In this document: positions 48,244 through 59,280 of the stretch, piece after piece
How the letters are laid out: every line of letters begins with the position of its first letter
Position numbering within the stretch: position 1 is the first letter of the stretch
Source of the DNA: Tretioscincus oriximinensis
Taxonomy: Eukaryota > Chordata > Lepidosauria > Squamata > Gymnophthalmidae
Length of the DNA stretch: 64,000 nt
Direction: 5' to 3'
Assembly (NCBI GenBank): GCA_022410635.1
Contig: JAJVDF010000261.1
Span: forward strand, 877,118 to 941,117
Notes under the pieces: generated by a model
What the model was told of the DNA's origin: nothing
Databases searched by the model: none
Seen by the model: the letters and a program-made list of their open reading frames with translations, nothing else
Made by a program: the position numbers and the translations under genes

Positions 48244-49164
48244 TTATTTACAGTTGCATTTGTACATTAAGGACTTATTCTGGATACTTTATTTGCACAT
48301 TATCCTGTACCTGTTTTAAGCAACTTCTTTTCTTGCCTTTTCATATGATGTCAATATATTAAACTGTTGGGAATTAATTTTGAGCTGTTTTCCATTTGCT
48401 TATGTACTTGAATGCTTTGGTTTATTGTTTCAATTACTGGATTCTGTGTTTTTGGTTGATCCCAAATGGGGCTTGCCATAGTCTACCTTACATATGGGAG
48501 ATAGGCCTGTTACAGCTAAGTATGGAAAGAATACAGCTAAAATGGAAAGAGTAATAGTGGTCCTTTGTGAATCTCACTAAAGAGAGAATCTCACTAAAGA
48601 GAATCTCCTATGTTGCTTAATAAGTTAACTAAAAGCTGTATGCAAGTTGCACCGGGATAAAAGCCCAGAAAGTTGAAAATTGTACCCAAATGACAGCAAA
48701 AGACTATCTACATCACAATATGTGTCGACTTGCATATAGATTACAAAGTTAAAGCATTTCACTTTAAAACAACATCATTCAATCTTGCTACTTCAAGCTT
48801 CTGTTATTACTTCTCTGCACGCAGAAATATTTGTCATCACATGCAATGTGTATATTTCCCTACTTCCTTGCAAGAAGTACTCAAACAGGATCCTAGAAAT
48901 GTAAAATTATGTGCTGAATGCATATGTTTCNCTGGGATGTTTTGTCAATCAAATGAAAGGTTGTCTTAACAAATAAAGAATATGCCAAAAAAACAAAGTT
49001 AAATAAACCTCAACCCTGGTCTTCTGTCCAAATCAAATTCATCACAGGAGGAAACTTAAGAAGAATAAGAAAATGTTTTGGTTTTAAACACCAAGTGTAT
49101 TGTAGCTAGTCATTTTTTCCAAAACTATAACGAGATTGCATAAATTCTTGTTCTTTCTGAAGAG
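48244..49164. other. unassigned DNA
   Basis: Nothing recognised. Confidence 0.45.
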
Positions 49165-49403
49165 AGTAAGGGTGCACACAGCATATTTCTCCCTGGATTG
49201 TGGCAAGAGCCGATCTCCAGGCAGCAACCCCCAAAAGCAGGTGGAGGGCTGGCTGGAAGAAGGGCAGAGCTGAAGCAATGCGGTGGAGCCGGCTGCATGT
49301 CTGTCACAAGAATATGTGTAACAGTGTGCACAGACACATGATTGCTATATTCCAGAATATAGTTTTGTAGCGCTTTTTAGGTTGTCGTGTGCATACAGTC
49401 TAA
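49165..49403. repeat. TATTCTAGAATA-family copy, intact ends
   Basis: Starts GGGTGCACACAGCATATTTC and ends with TATATTCCAGAATATAG, GTTGTCGTGTGCATACAGTC. The ends share the GTGCACACAGC motif in opposite orientation with the 47383 copy; about 240 bp long. Confidence 0.62.
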
Positions 49404-49491
49404 TTGGCTGGATCATTTTATCAGTTGAATATATTTACTTTCTGAGTTTGGTTGACATTGATTATGGACTGACACAACAGAATTACAAGTA
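49404..49491. other. unassigned DNA
   Basis: Nothing recognised. Confidence 0.45.
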
Positions 49492-49503
49492 TTTCAAAGA
49501 AGC
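49492..49503 (+). repeat. hairpin-element family head, left of LTR
   Basis: TTTCAAAGAAGC, the first bases of the family head. The remainder continues after the LTR at 50116. Confidence 0.7.
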
Positions 49504-50115
49504 TGTGGCGGCCCCTACCTATAGGGCCCAGGTACACTGACCCTCAAGGCTAGAGGTGCCACACTATACACCTAGGATCCAAGCAAGCATCCACAACCTG
49601 CTTAGACTCCCAACACCTTTACGCCTTTAACAAGGCTCTCCATGTAGTATCTCAGGACTTTATTTCAGTCCTCACCTGTTGTTGTGATGTGTATAGATTT
49701 GTGAGGAAAAACCAAAGATCAGAACTGAAAACTCTAACCAGAGCAGACACACATAGGCTCTGAGGAATTGAAACATTCAACAGTCAGGACTTAAAGTGAC
49801 AGGCACAACTAGTTTCAGCCCAGGCCTAGTCTCAGCTATGACCCTTCCAGGCTCCCATACACTCTCGCCCCACCCCTCAGATGCAGACTAGCAGTGGACC
49901 TCCTGTTAACTTGCTTCACAACATCAGGTTTCCACAACAGAAAGGCTTGTAGCCCTGGTCAGTCTCCTTTTTGTAGTCTGGCCAGCTGGCTCTCGAGGCC
50001 CTATTGGCTGGCTCCTCCAGCCTCACCCCCTCCCAACCAGGAAATGAGGAAGCCACTATGGGATAACATAGTAAATACAAAAAAATTACAAACCTTAATA
50101 TAGGCAAACGCCACA
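49504..50115 (-). mobile_element. solo LTR of an LTR retrotransposon or retrovirus-like element
   Basis: The 612-bp block starts TGTGGCG and ends CGCCACA, the TG...CA inverted ends of an LTR. The minus strand carries an AATAAA signal at 49659-49664. The flanks are GAAGC (49499-49503) and GTAGC (50116-50120), a 5-bp duplication with one change. The flanks read together (TTTCAAAGAA-GTAGCCATG) match the head of the hairpin family at 32072 and 34842, so the empty site is recovered by comparison. No internal coding region remains. The family (ERV or Gypsy) is not identified. Confidence 0.85.
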
Positions 50116-50335
50116 GTAGCCATGTTAGTCTGGATCCAGAATATTCAGCATGGGGTCTCATAGTACCCTACGGGCCCCTTCCCCACCTGTCCGTTTGCCT
50201 CACTTTACAAACACTAAGACTAACTAGAAAAAAGTAGATAGCATGATCTTTTGTAGATAAGTCTACCAAATTTAAAGAAGTAAACTTGTCTATGAAAGCT
50301 CAGTCTGTATACCATTTTCTTCTTAGTCTCTATAA
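50116..50335 (+). repeat. diverged hairpin-family copy, right of LTR
   Basis: GTAGCCATGTTAGTCTGG, AAGACTAACTAGAAAAAAGT, TTGTAGATAAGTCTACC and GTAAACTTGTCTATGAAAGC match the head and arms of the family. It continues from 49503 with the LTR removed. Confidence 0.72.
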
Positions 50336-50401
50336 AATCCTGTACAAGTATTTCAGACATTGTTATTCAGTAACACTGGATGTTCAAGTAGGAGCTTTAC
50401 T

Positions 50402-50550
50402 TAAGAAGAAGAGTTGGTTTCTATATTCCACTTTTTCCTGTCCAAAGAGACTCAAAGCTGCTTACACAATAAACACCCTGAGAAGTAGGTGGGGTTGAGA
50501 GAGTTCCAAAGAACTGTGAACAGGCCAGGGTCACCCAGGTCTATAAATAC
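50402..50550 (-). repeat. tRNA-derived SINE, family B
   Basis: An AAGAAGAAGAGTTGG tail start, the 3' domain reverse of AAGCAGCTTTGAGTC, then GTGGGGTTGAGAGAG, AAGAACTGTGAACAGG and CAGGGTCACCCAGG, as at 9800-9880. Confidence 0.78.
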
Positions 50551-50990
50551 TGCGTAGCTTTGATCAGGGCCTAAACAATCCTTTCCTGCTCTAGAGCAAG
50601 TTCTACATGACATCCTTTGGTGCTCTATGTTTATTTGGATTCAACTCTGACCTGCAGAATGGTGGAGAATACAGGATATAAATCTTCAATTAACCTTGAA
50701 GGTTTTGCAGATTTGATTTATATTGAAACAGTTACAAAATTTGGTTCACAAGAGAATAGTTTATAAAAACTGAACATTTTCAAGTTTAGTTTGTTTAAGT
50801 TGCATCGAACAACACAAGTTGAGTTCACTATGAACACAGCATGAAAGGGAAATAGATCTAAATTTCAGATGGGTAAATATTATCAATAGAAAATAGTATC
50901 ACAATCAGAATCTAATATGATGATGATGTTAATTGTCTGTTATTTGTTGTTTGTTATATGATTTGTTTGTCTGTTGTGAGGACAGAAATG
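50551..50990. other. unassigned DNA
   Basis: Nothing recognised. Confidence 0.45.
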
Positions 50991-51312
50991 GGGGGGGGGG
51001 AAATCACCCAGAGGGCCATCAGCCTTTGGAATTTACTTCCATGATGTGGTAGCTTGCAGCCTGGATAGCTTTAAGACAGTATTAGACAAGTTCATGGAAG
51101 CCAAGGGTATGAACAGATACTAGGATAGATGACTTGATGCTGCCTCTGAGATGGAGCAACAGNCAGGATTCCTGGGTATAGAGAACAGGCGATTTTGCCT
51201 TCTTCTGTTCCAGACTGCTCACATGCAATTGGAAGGCCCCTGTGTGAGACAGAATGCTGGAGTAGATGAGTTGTGGCCCCATTCAGCAGGGCTCATTTTA
51301 TGTTCTTATTGT
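50991..51312 (+). repeat. CR1-like 3' end
   Basis: A short G run is followed by AAATCACCCAGAGGGCCATC, TTTGGAATTTACTTCC, AGTATTAGACAAGTTCATGG, GGAAGGCCCCTGTGTGAGAC and a TTTTATGTTCTTAT end. Confidence 0.84.
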
Positions 51313-52142
51313 GGAAGAAATGTACTTTCCATTTTTAAATACTAATAAGCTGCATGCAATTTTTTTCTGCTTTGTACATGCATAAAAATGCTTTATATGA
51401 TGAACACACGGAATGACACTGCAAGATTCCAATTTTTTATGTACTCTGGAAATTTATGACATTTTTATCCCATCTTTTTTCTAAGAACTTGAGAAACATT
51501 CTCTAGTCTGTTTTATCTTCACAATAAGTCTATGAAATGTGTCATCAGCTTTGCTTTCTCAGACAAGATATAAACCTCTGAAGACTGAAATTTAACATTG
51601 GCTTTTACTACTTGACTAGCCTAAGCAACATCTGCCTTGGAATAATAATAAATGTCACTTAATTTGTAATGTAGCTTTAAAATGCTTTGAACCAGGTAAC
51701 ATAATCTGGATTCAGGGCTGTATTTAGCCAAAATATAGATACCACTAGTACTAACAAGTTATTAATGTTTTGTTGCTTTTATTATTATAAAACCCAAAGT
51801 AGTTGAGGGAAGAGGGGGAGTAAAATAAATAAATAAACAAACAAATAAATTACAGCCCATGGGCAAAATATAGCCTAAATCTGGCCCTGCTTAGATTGTT
51901 AACTTCTAAACATTTTCTTTATAACTTTGAACATTCCTTTCATAGCAGCTACATTTTATTTATATATATATATTGCATTTTATTTTCCTTCCTTTGGTTC
52001 TGTTCTTCCAAAGATATCCATTCCATAAAAAAAAAATCCAGTTATTTCTTCTGACTGTATAAAATCACACTGAAATCTGGAAAGTCTAAATAAACAGAAC
52101 ATAGAAGTTAAACTTTCTAACCTGTTAGTCGGATCTCCCTCT
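51313..52142. other. unassigned DNA with (AAAT)n
   Basis: An (AAAT/AAAC)n run lies at about 51824-51852. Nothing else is recognised. Confidence 0.45.
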
Positions 52143-52192
52143 GTGACATCACTTGATCCCTTTGACATCATTTGCTTCTTTGTGACATCACC
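52143..52192 (+). promoter_or_regulatory. three TGACATCA motifs at 19-20 bp spacing
   Basis: TGACATCA starts at 52144, 52163 and 52183, in a 20-bp tandem frame of TGTGACATCAC or TTTGACATCAT. TGACATCA is one base from the CREB/ATF site TGACGTCA. It sits about 150 bp upstream of the LINE ORF1, so it could be part of the LINE 5' UTR promoter. That is inference; it could also be a chance short repeat. Confidence 0.4.
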
Positions 52193-52289
52193 TGCTGTTC
52201 TTTCAGTGGAAACTATTCAGTTTCCCCACCAATTCCACTGCCAATGGACATATGTACCTATCTCGGTGTTCAACTTTTTATCAAAAGGC

Positions 52290-53068
52290 AGCGATGAATA
52301 CATTAAAAGTCATGTGAAAGCCTTAGAAGGAATACTGTTTGTCTACATACAAGGCTCTCATGTGAAGGCCTCCAGGGATGCAGTAGGAGCATCCCACTCC
52401 CGGGAGCGCAGCCCTCCAGCTGCCTTGGAGAATGGGGGTTTCAGGCAGAGAGGACATCAGAGCAAGGAAGAGGGACAGCTTCCCTCAGTGGGGACTCCTT
52501 CCGTAGAAGATGTGCCAGTATCCTCTTGCACCGAGGATAGTCCTCCACGGGTGGAGGAGGGGGGCTTCTTGTAGTGGGTGATTCAATTGTCAGGCATATT
52601 GAGAGGAGGGTGTGTGATGGGTGTAATGGCCGCATGGTAACTTGCCTGCCGGGTGCNAAGGTTGCGGACATCACGCTACATCTAGATAGGCTGTTAGACA
52701 GTGCTGGGGTGGAGCCAGGTGTTGTGGTACATGTTGGTACCAACAACATTGGGATAGCCAGGCGGGGAGTCCTGGAATCCAAATTTAGGTTGCTAGGTAG
52801 AAGATTGAAATCCAGGACCTCCAAGGTAGCATTTTCTGAAATGCTACCTGTTCCACGCGCAGGACCAGCTAGACAGGCAGAGATTAGAAGCTTCAATGCA
52901 TGGATGAGGCTGTGGTGTAGTGAGGAAGGATTTAGATTTGTCAGGAACTGGGGGACATTTTGGGACAGGCCATACCTGTACAAAAGGGACGGGTTGCACT
53001 TGAACCAAAATGGAACCAGACTGCTGGCACTTAATATTAAAAAGCTTGCAGAGCAGCTTTTAAACTGA
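52290..53068 (+). pseudogene. LINE ORF1 with SGNH/GDSL-type esterase domain, frameshifted
   Basis: The first part (52303-52572) encodes a low-complexity region (SRERSPPAALENGG, EDSPPRVEEGG). The second part (52567-53068) is in another frame and encodes VVGDSIVRHI with the catalytic Ser block GDS, VVHVGTNNIG (block III), and KRDGLHLNQNGTRLLALNI with the Asp/His pair (block V). The shift falls at a G run (52558-52563), consistent with loss of one G. CR1-like LINEs are known to carry an esterase domain in ORF1. Downstream, ORF2 starts about 150 bp later. The esterase half itself is intact over 164 codons. Confidence 0.85.
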
Positions 53069-53204
53069 TATTAGGGGGAAAGCCGACAGGAACCTGGCAG
53101 CATCTGGTTCGAGATAGTGTAAATGTAAATGCAATTGGTGAGGAACAGATAATATAATATCGGAGGGGGAACCCAGATGTAGCATTCAAGCAAAAAGCTG
53201 TAAT

Positions 53205-54149
53205 GAGCAAACTGTGGTTTCTCACAAATTTACAGGGCCTAACTTGCACCAGAGAAGAGCATATAAATGCCTGTATGCAAATGCCAGAAGCCTCCGAGCA
53301 AAAATAGGGGAGTTGGAATGCTTCCTGATTGACAATAATGTCGATATTATTGGCATAACTGAAACAGAAAAAAACAAATCGGATACAGTAATCACAGGTT
53401 ACAAACTATACAGAAAAGATAGGAAAGGGAAACCTGGTGGTGGTGTAGCTTTGTATGTTGAAGAAGAGGTTGAATCCTATGAACTGGAATTTCCAGGTAA
53501 AACAGACCCATCCACAGAAGCACTGTGGATAACATTATCAGGTCAGAAAACAAGTCTAATATTGGGAGTATGCTACCGGCNTCCTAAACAAACACCTGAA
53601 AGCGATACTCATTTGGAACATGAGGTCATTGAAGCTTCCAAAAAGGGAAGGGTAGTAATAATGGGAGACTTCAACTATCCACACATTGATTGGGCAAACT
53701 CTTGTTCAACTCATGAAAAAGAAATAAAATTCTTAGACATGCTAACAGATTGCTTCATAGAGCAGGTGGTTTTACAGCCAACCAGGGGAAAGGGAATCCT
53801 GGATTTAGTCCTAAGTAATGAACAGGAAAGCAGCCGGACCACCAGACAGCAATGGACAAAAGGGTATAATCAAGGAGGACATGGATTGCAGAGAGGTTAA
53901 ATGAATTTTTTGCACCAGTTTTCACTGAAGAAGACAGAGGGAATTTACTCGCAACAGATTTAGTTTTCTCATAAAGAACACCAGAGGAATTAAACTGAAT
54001 AGAGATAACAAGGGAGGAGGTCCTTGCTAGCCTTAATAAGCTGAACATTTATAAATCCCCAGGGCCAGATGGCATTCACCCAAGAATTCTTAAAGAACTC
54101 AAATGCGAAATTGCTGAACTTCTAACCAAAATATTTAATCTTTCCTTAA
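53205..54149 (+). pseudogene. LINE ORF2, endonuclease and RT start, internally deleted
   Basis: The APE-type endonuclease has CLYANARSLRAKIGELE (with the catalytic Asn), DIIGITETEKNKSD, KPGGGVALYV and VVIMGDFNYPHIDWANS (the GDFN block), then LDLVLSNEQ. The normal continuation with the SDH block is missing: after LSNEQ at about 53825 the frame enters unrelated residues and reaches a stop at 53898. Further on, ERLNEFFAPVFTEED and TREEVLASLNKLNIYKSPGP with DGIHPRILKELKCEIAEL reappear in another frame, which is the start of the RT domain. So the last part of the endonuclease and connector was deleted, and the protein is inactive. It ends at IFNLSL (54149). Confidence 0.85.
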
Positions 54150-55442
54150 TACAAGTGTCAATACAATTTGTGATTCGTTTTGTGAAGTAAAGTTCATATT
54201 TTGGTGGGATGAATCAAACCAACTCTTCCATTTCATCTTCTACCACAAGTTTAGATTTTTCCTGAATTTAGCAAAGTTCTCTATGCTTGTTGTTTGCTTT
54301 GATTTTCTATTTTATCCTAATGCATATTTCAATTCCAATCAAGCCAACATGGAATTAAAGGAATAGAGTAAAACCCCTTCTAATACAGATAGGGCTAGCT
54401 ACAGCTTCTAAAGCATTTCTGAAGAGCCAGTCATATGATTTTTTTTTACTTCAGTAACCAAAGTGAAAACGTTCTAAAGAAACACCAAATTTCCGTTTTT
54501 CAACACACCTCTACAAGTGCCCAACTGCGCTTTTTTTTAATGCTGTTTGGGGAATGCTCTGATGCCATCATCTGCACATAAATACGCTATTTCACTCCAG
54601 ATGTTCACAGAAAAAGTTTCATGCAACAAAGAGAGAAATTAAACAAAGCTAAACTTTCTCTTTTGAAACATATCACTTTCTTTTGGAGAGATCCCCCACC
54701 CCGAAACGTGGCTGTTTATTTAACATCATCTCTGGCTGAGGCTGGAAAGTTGCTATTTCAAACACCGGAATTTCTCTCCATGAAATATATTAAATAAACA
54801 CATCAAAGTGTCTGTTTATGTCAGTGCTATTAACTGCTGATGTCGAAGCAGAACCATTCCGCTGGCTTTGCTCTCAACAGCCATTTGTCATTGATTTGTG
54901 TTAGAAATATATTTCCCTATGATTGAACAATGGAAAGTTCTGAGCCGTTAACTGTTGCTCTGTTGCTTAATTGCTTCTGTTACTGCAAATTCCTTCCATT
55001 AATTATTGCCTGTTTCAACTCTCTCTTATACTAATACTCTTTTATAAAGAAATGTAACCCACCTAAGTCAGTCAACTGCCAAAGTTCACAGAAAGTTTTA
55101 TTTCCCCTCCAGTAAGCTAACCTATTGTTATAAAACCATTATGCAATTATTTCGCTTATAACTGCAAAGGGAATGAACGATCCAAGTGTGGATCCTGATG
55201 AATACTTTCAAATCAATCCGATTTCAATATATTTATAAATAAAGTTAACTTTGTTGTAAGTTTATCTCCAAGTTAGGGTGCTTTCACTCCCCCTCTTCCC
55301 TCCATATCTGCATGTCAACAATACCATTCAAAATTCATGCAATTTGATTTTGACCTAATGAATGAATTACAGCAGAAAATCTTAAAATATATTTTGAATC
55401 CTACTGCAACCAATTTCATCTAATCTATATTAAAACCAACAA
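54150..55442. other. unassigned DNA, candidate conserved block
   Basis: The stretch 54690-55240 is repeat-free, with AT-rich but uneven sequence (for example GTTTATGTCAGTGCTATTAA, CTCTGTTGCTTAATTGCTTC) and no coding frame. It has the look of a conserved non-coding element but this was not tested. The rest is unassigned. Confidence 0.35.
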
Positions 55443-55735
55443 AGGGACCCTCCTGCTCTGCATTGGTCTATGGAATAAACAGCCAAAAGAGATAGTGATA
55501 GCAGCTAGCCTTTCTATAAATTAATGGAGATCAGGCTTTTCAACATTTAAGAACATAAGAAGAGCCATACTGGATCAGGCCACAGCCCATCGAGTCCAGC
55601 ATTCTGTGTCACACAAAGGCCCACCAGATTTACAAGAATAGATATCTAGGAAGTTCTCCAGACTGGAGAGATAGGCAGGATACCTCTGTGGCAATTGCAG
55701 GGACTTGAAAGCACATTGAGTCTAGTGGTTGGTTG
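55443..55735 (+). repeat. CR1-like 3' end, interrupted
   Basis: ATTGGTCTATGGAATAAACA and AGATAGTGATAGCAGCTAGC begin a plus-strand CR1 tail at 55443. GATATCTAGG and AGGCAGGATACC continue it at 55642. Between them, 55548-55635 is in the opposite orientation. Confidence 0.55.
55548..55635 (-). repeat. CR1-like 3' terminus inserted in the CR1 tail
   Basis: AAGAACATAAGAAGAGCCAT, ATCAGGCCACAGCCCATCGA and GTCACACAAAGGCCCACCAG, an 88-bp minus-strand CR1 end. It is a very short, heavily truncated copy. Confidence 0.75.
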
Positions 55736-55754
55736 CTGCTGCTGCTTCGGCTTC

Positions 55755-56136
55755 TGTTCTTAAGAAGAGGAGCCTTACTGGATCAGGCCAGAGCCCATCA
55801 AGTCCAGCATTCTNTCTCATACAGAGGCCCACCAGATGCACTTGGGCAGGTTGGACAGAGGAAAGCAAAATATGCACCTGTTCATGACTCCCTGCAAATT
55901 GTGTTGATCCATCCTGGAGGCAACATCCAGACATCCATCCTAGTACCCATTTATACCCTTGGTGTCCATAAACCTGTCTAGTCATGTCTTGAAGCTATCC
56001 AAGCTGTTAGCTACCACCTCTTCAGGAAGTAAATTTCACAGGCCGATGACCCTCTGGGTGAAAAAAATGCTTTCCTTTGTTCTCACTTTTCTGCCCACCA
56101 CTTTCAAGGAGTGCCCTCTGGTCCTAGTGTTGTGTG
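55755..56136 (-). repeat. CR1-like 3' part
   Basis: Minus strand: GCCTTACTGGATCAGGCCAG near the end, then CATCCATCCTAGTACCC, GTCTTGAAGCTATCCAAGC and CCGATGACCCTCTGGGTG. It reads into the RTRGHSLK region at the 5' side, where it stops. Confidence 0.85.
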
Positions 56137-59030
56137 TTATTTTATGCTTCTTCCCAAGCATAAAATAAAATAATTATAAAGGCTACATGCATAATTATAC
56201 AAACCTTTAACATGTATAACTAAATGTGAACTCATCCTAATATTGGTAGAAAGAGGGTAAATAAGGATGGGTCAAAGCTGAACTCTATACAGTTGGTAAA
56301 ATGAGAATTTGTAGATAAAGCAGACACTTTCATTACAGGAAGGTAAATGACCACTGTGGTTTTAATTCTAGGAAGAAAGATAATTGAAAAGCTGGCTTTG
56401 AATTCTGTGCTCTCTCTATTCTCAGAATAAGAAGAGATGGGGAAAGCTTCTAAGAAGAGAAACACAGAAAATTTTAGTTGCCAACACAATCCAGAAGCTT
56501 TATTGTTTCCAAACAATAAAACAGCCAAATAAACCATTACTAATTCAGCATATTTAAAAAGTTATCACTCTGCTTCTGAGCTAGCAATATAACTGAAAAT
56601 CAAACTGCAAATTATTTTCCAAGGAGTACAAAACTGAAAGAAGGGATGCATATTGACTTGGAAAGAACATACAGAATGGCTTAGTTACACATCTACTTTT
56701 AAACCTTATTCAATTCTCAAGAAAAGTTATTTCTGGTTTAGTCAAATTATGCTCACATTGTAGAAATGAAGAAGATTTAAATGTAGGTGTGTGACTAGGC
56801 TCAAAGAGAGATTTGGGTTCTATTTGTAACTAGGATGTGCAAAATGCCATTTTGAATGTTTTATAAAATACTAAAAATGTTAAGATCTGGAATTTGCAAA
56901 GTATTATTGTGCAGATACAGTCCTCTAATTGTTTTTCCAGAGTCCAAAAACACTGGAAGGAGACTAGCAGAAGCAAATCAACCAAGAAAATGCCCCCTTC
57001 CCCTATTTCCCAATAGAATTTGCTAGATGTTCCACCCAGGAAATTCTGATCTTCAAATAGAGGAGAATGTTTTAGAAAACTTTCAAAATGACATTCTGCA
57101 CAGCCCTATTTTCTCTCCTCTTTTGCTGATTCCATTCTGGACAAATGGAATTTCATTTCTACTACCTGAGCATAATTTCAACAGTTTGTTCCAAATGTGA
57201 TGAAAACAGCTTTGTTATGTTCACAAATGCACTGACCATACATCACTGTAAACTGCGTATGAACAAAAAAGCAAAACATTATTTGAACAAACTTTGTGAC
57301 TTCTAAAAGCAGACATTCACTAACAATTGCAATAAAAATGCATTTAATACCATAAATCATAATCCCTACAAATCATAACATGCAAATTTCCCTGTCTTCA
57401 CAAAATTCTTCAAAAAGCTGAAATGCTACTAATACCAACTCGTCTGATTTGCTCTCAGATTTTGAGGGCTGCAGTCGTATCAACCACTAATTTTGCTTTT
57501 CATTGCTGGAGCAGGAGGACATTTTGACAATGAATACTGTTGTGACATTAGTAGAGCCCCCCATGGTGTAACAAACCACAGCGATGTGCTCCCCACACAT
57601 TTCCATAGCCCATTATAACATCCTTAACAAGGTTAGGCGTTGTTGAAGTCTATATCATTAAAGCAGATAGATCACCATTTTCATCTCCCCAGCAGAATTT
57701 ATGTTCCCTTATGTGTGGACAGGGTGTGCTTGAAGGGGACAAATGTTTGGAGGAAGAACCCTAGATTCCTTCCTATCATAAGACAATGGCCATTGTGAAA
57801 AAGACCAGCCATTCAACATTGTAATAATATTACATTGTTATAATCTGGAGCAATGAAAACAGATGAGGAAATAAGGCTACATGTAGCTCTTCAGTGTATG
57901 GTGTAAAACCTTTAAAATCTTTTCAGAGAAATTCCTCTATGTTTAAGATAAATGTGGATTCCTATTTCCTCTTAATTGGTGAGTTTTACCTTTCTCCGCT
58001 AGTCTATAAGAAACAGGTGTAGCTATTTTTCCTTCTGAACTGATTATCTCATTTATCCTGAGTTGCATTATGAAACCTGAAGAAAAGATGAAGAGTTCTA
58101 AATTCCTGGCCTGCTGCCATTTTTAGTGCCAGCTCCATCATTAACAATTACAGATTGATGTCGGCTGTCAACACTAAGAGGTTGTGTGGCACAACGGGGA
58201 AGATTTACGTCCCTTTGAAGTCTGCATTGATGGAACAGATTTAAACAAGCCTGAAAGCAGTGCAGATTTATTTGCTGCTTGAAATACTCGTGCATATGGA
58301 TCCTAGGAGGCCTTCCAAAAATAATGTAAAAATTGCAGCAGCAACTCAAGATATAAGTATTATATGTCCCTGAAAAAACAATAGAATTGACCAAACTACC
58401 TTCATCAATTAAAATGCAGAATCATGGCTACATGTTTCCCCAAAATCACTGAAAAAGATATCAGAAAGCACAGTCCTGATAGACCATGAATCCAGAAACA
58501 GATTCCAAAAAGAAGAATGAATGTGCCTCCAGAATTCTGCTGTCATTAAACTACAAATAGAGGTCCACATGATGTGTTATACCTGTGGCATTAAGTTCTG
58601 AAATAACCCAATCACGAGTCTAGGCATACATATCCTCATCCTTTCACAAACCATTTGAAAATCTTTAAATCCACATGGAACAGACAAGGCAACAAATACG
58701 GAGATGCTCAGTATATGATTCTACACTGTATCATGGTAGTATCTTCTCATAATCATAGGAAGGCTTCTTCTTCAAGCATGGCCATTTTGGAAAAATCAGC
58801 AAAGGGCTTTTTGGGTGGTGCATTGCAAGCACTACTGGGTGCTTTGCAAAAGCTCCATTGGCATGTGGGGTGGAGCAATCATGATGGTAGAGAAACCTTG
58901 TGAGTCTGCAACCAGAATCTAAGGAATATTCACACCTCATTGTGCCATGATAGTATCGTAAATGAGCAATTCTGGGGAAAATGGCATTTATTGCAGGACG
59001 ACTGCTTAAAAACGCTTAGCACATATTATG
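56137..59030. other. unassigned DNA with candidate conserved blocks
   Basis: No repeat is recognised over nearly 2.9 kb, which is unusual for this window. Blocks at 57440-57730 and 58090-58330 are free of repeats and frames, with composition typical of conserved non-coding elements (for example TGCCAGCTCCATCATTAACA at 58130). No gene was recognised. Confidence 0.38.
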
Positions 59031-59280
59031 AAGAGGAAGAGGAAAAGGAAGAGGAAGAGGAGGAAGAGGAGGAAAAGGAGGAACAGGAGGAAGAGGAGAA
59101 AGAAGAGGAAGAGGAAGAAGAGGAAGAACTAGAATTTCTTGCAATTCTTGCTTTCAAATAGCTGGCTTGGCTAGAGCTACAGGCTAGTAGTAGGTGCTCA
59201 CCTCTCTTCATGTCCAAGACAGGGGTTCAAAACCCAGTCTCCCAGATGAGAGACCGTCTCCTTAGAGATTGCACCATTCG
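59031..59280 (-). repeat. tRNA-derived SINE, family A, missing 3' domain
   Basis: A 97-bp purine (GAGGAA)n tail at 59031-59131 is followed directly by the SINE body in minus sense (TTGCAATTCTTGCTTTCAAA). The usual 3' domain (GTAAGCCGCTTTGAG) is absent. Reversed box B near 59230 and a head to 59280. Confidence 0.8.

Larger units (their letters stand above)
52290..54149 (+). mobile_element. CR1-like LINE, 5' half (ORF1, endonuclease, start of RT)
   Basis: This plus-strand block carries the 5' half of a CR1-like LINE: an ORF1 esterase, an APE-type endonuclease and the first RT blocks. It is interrupted by a deletion in the connector (after about 53830) and stops at 54149 inside the RT domain. 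RT continues at 63707 in the same frame and strand. The reading frames are largely open, so it is one of the younger copies in the window. The 5' boundary is not certain and could be upstream of 52290. Confidence 0.88.

Noticed and set aside
57460..58400. Frames at 58098-58394 as a gene
   Set aside because: The peptide is Cys/Asn-rich without a domain; conserved-looking DNA here is better explained as non-coding.
59026..59217. Poly-Glu / poly-Ser frames
   Set aside because: They are translations of the (GAGGAA)n SINE tail.
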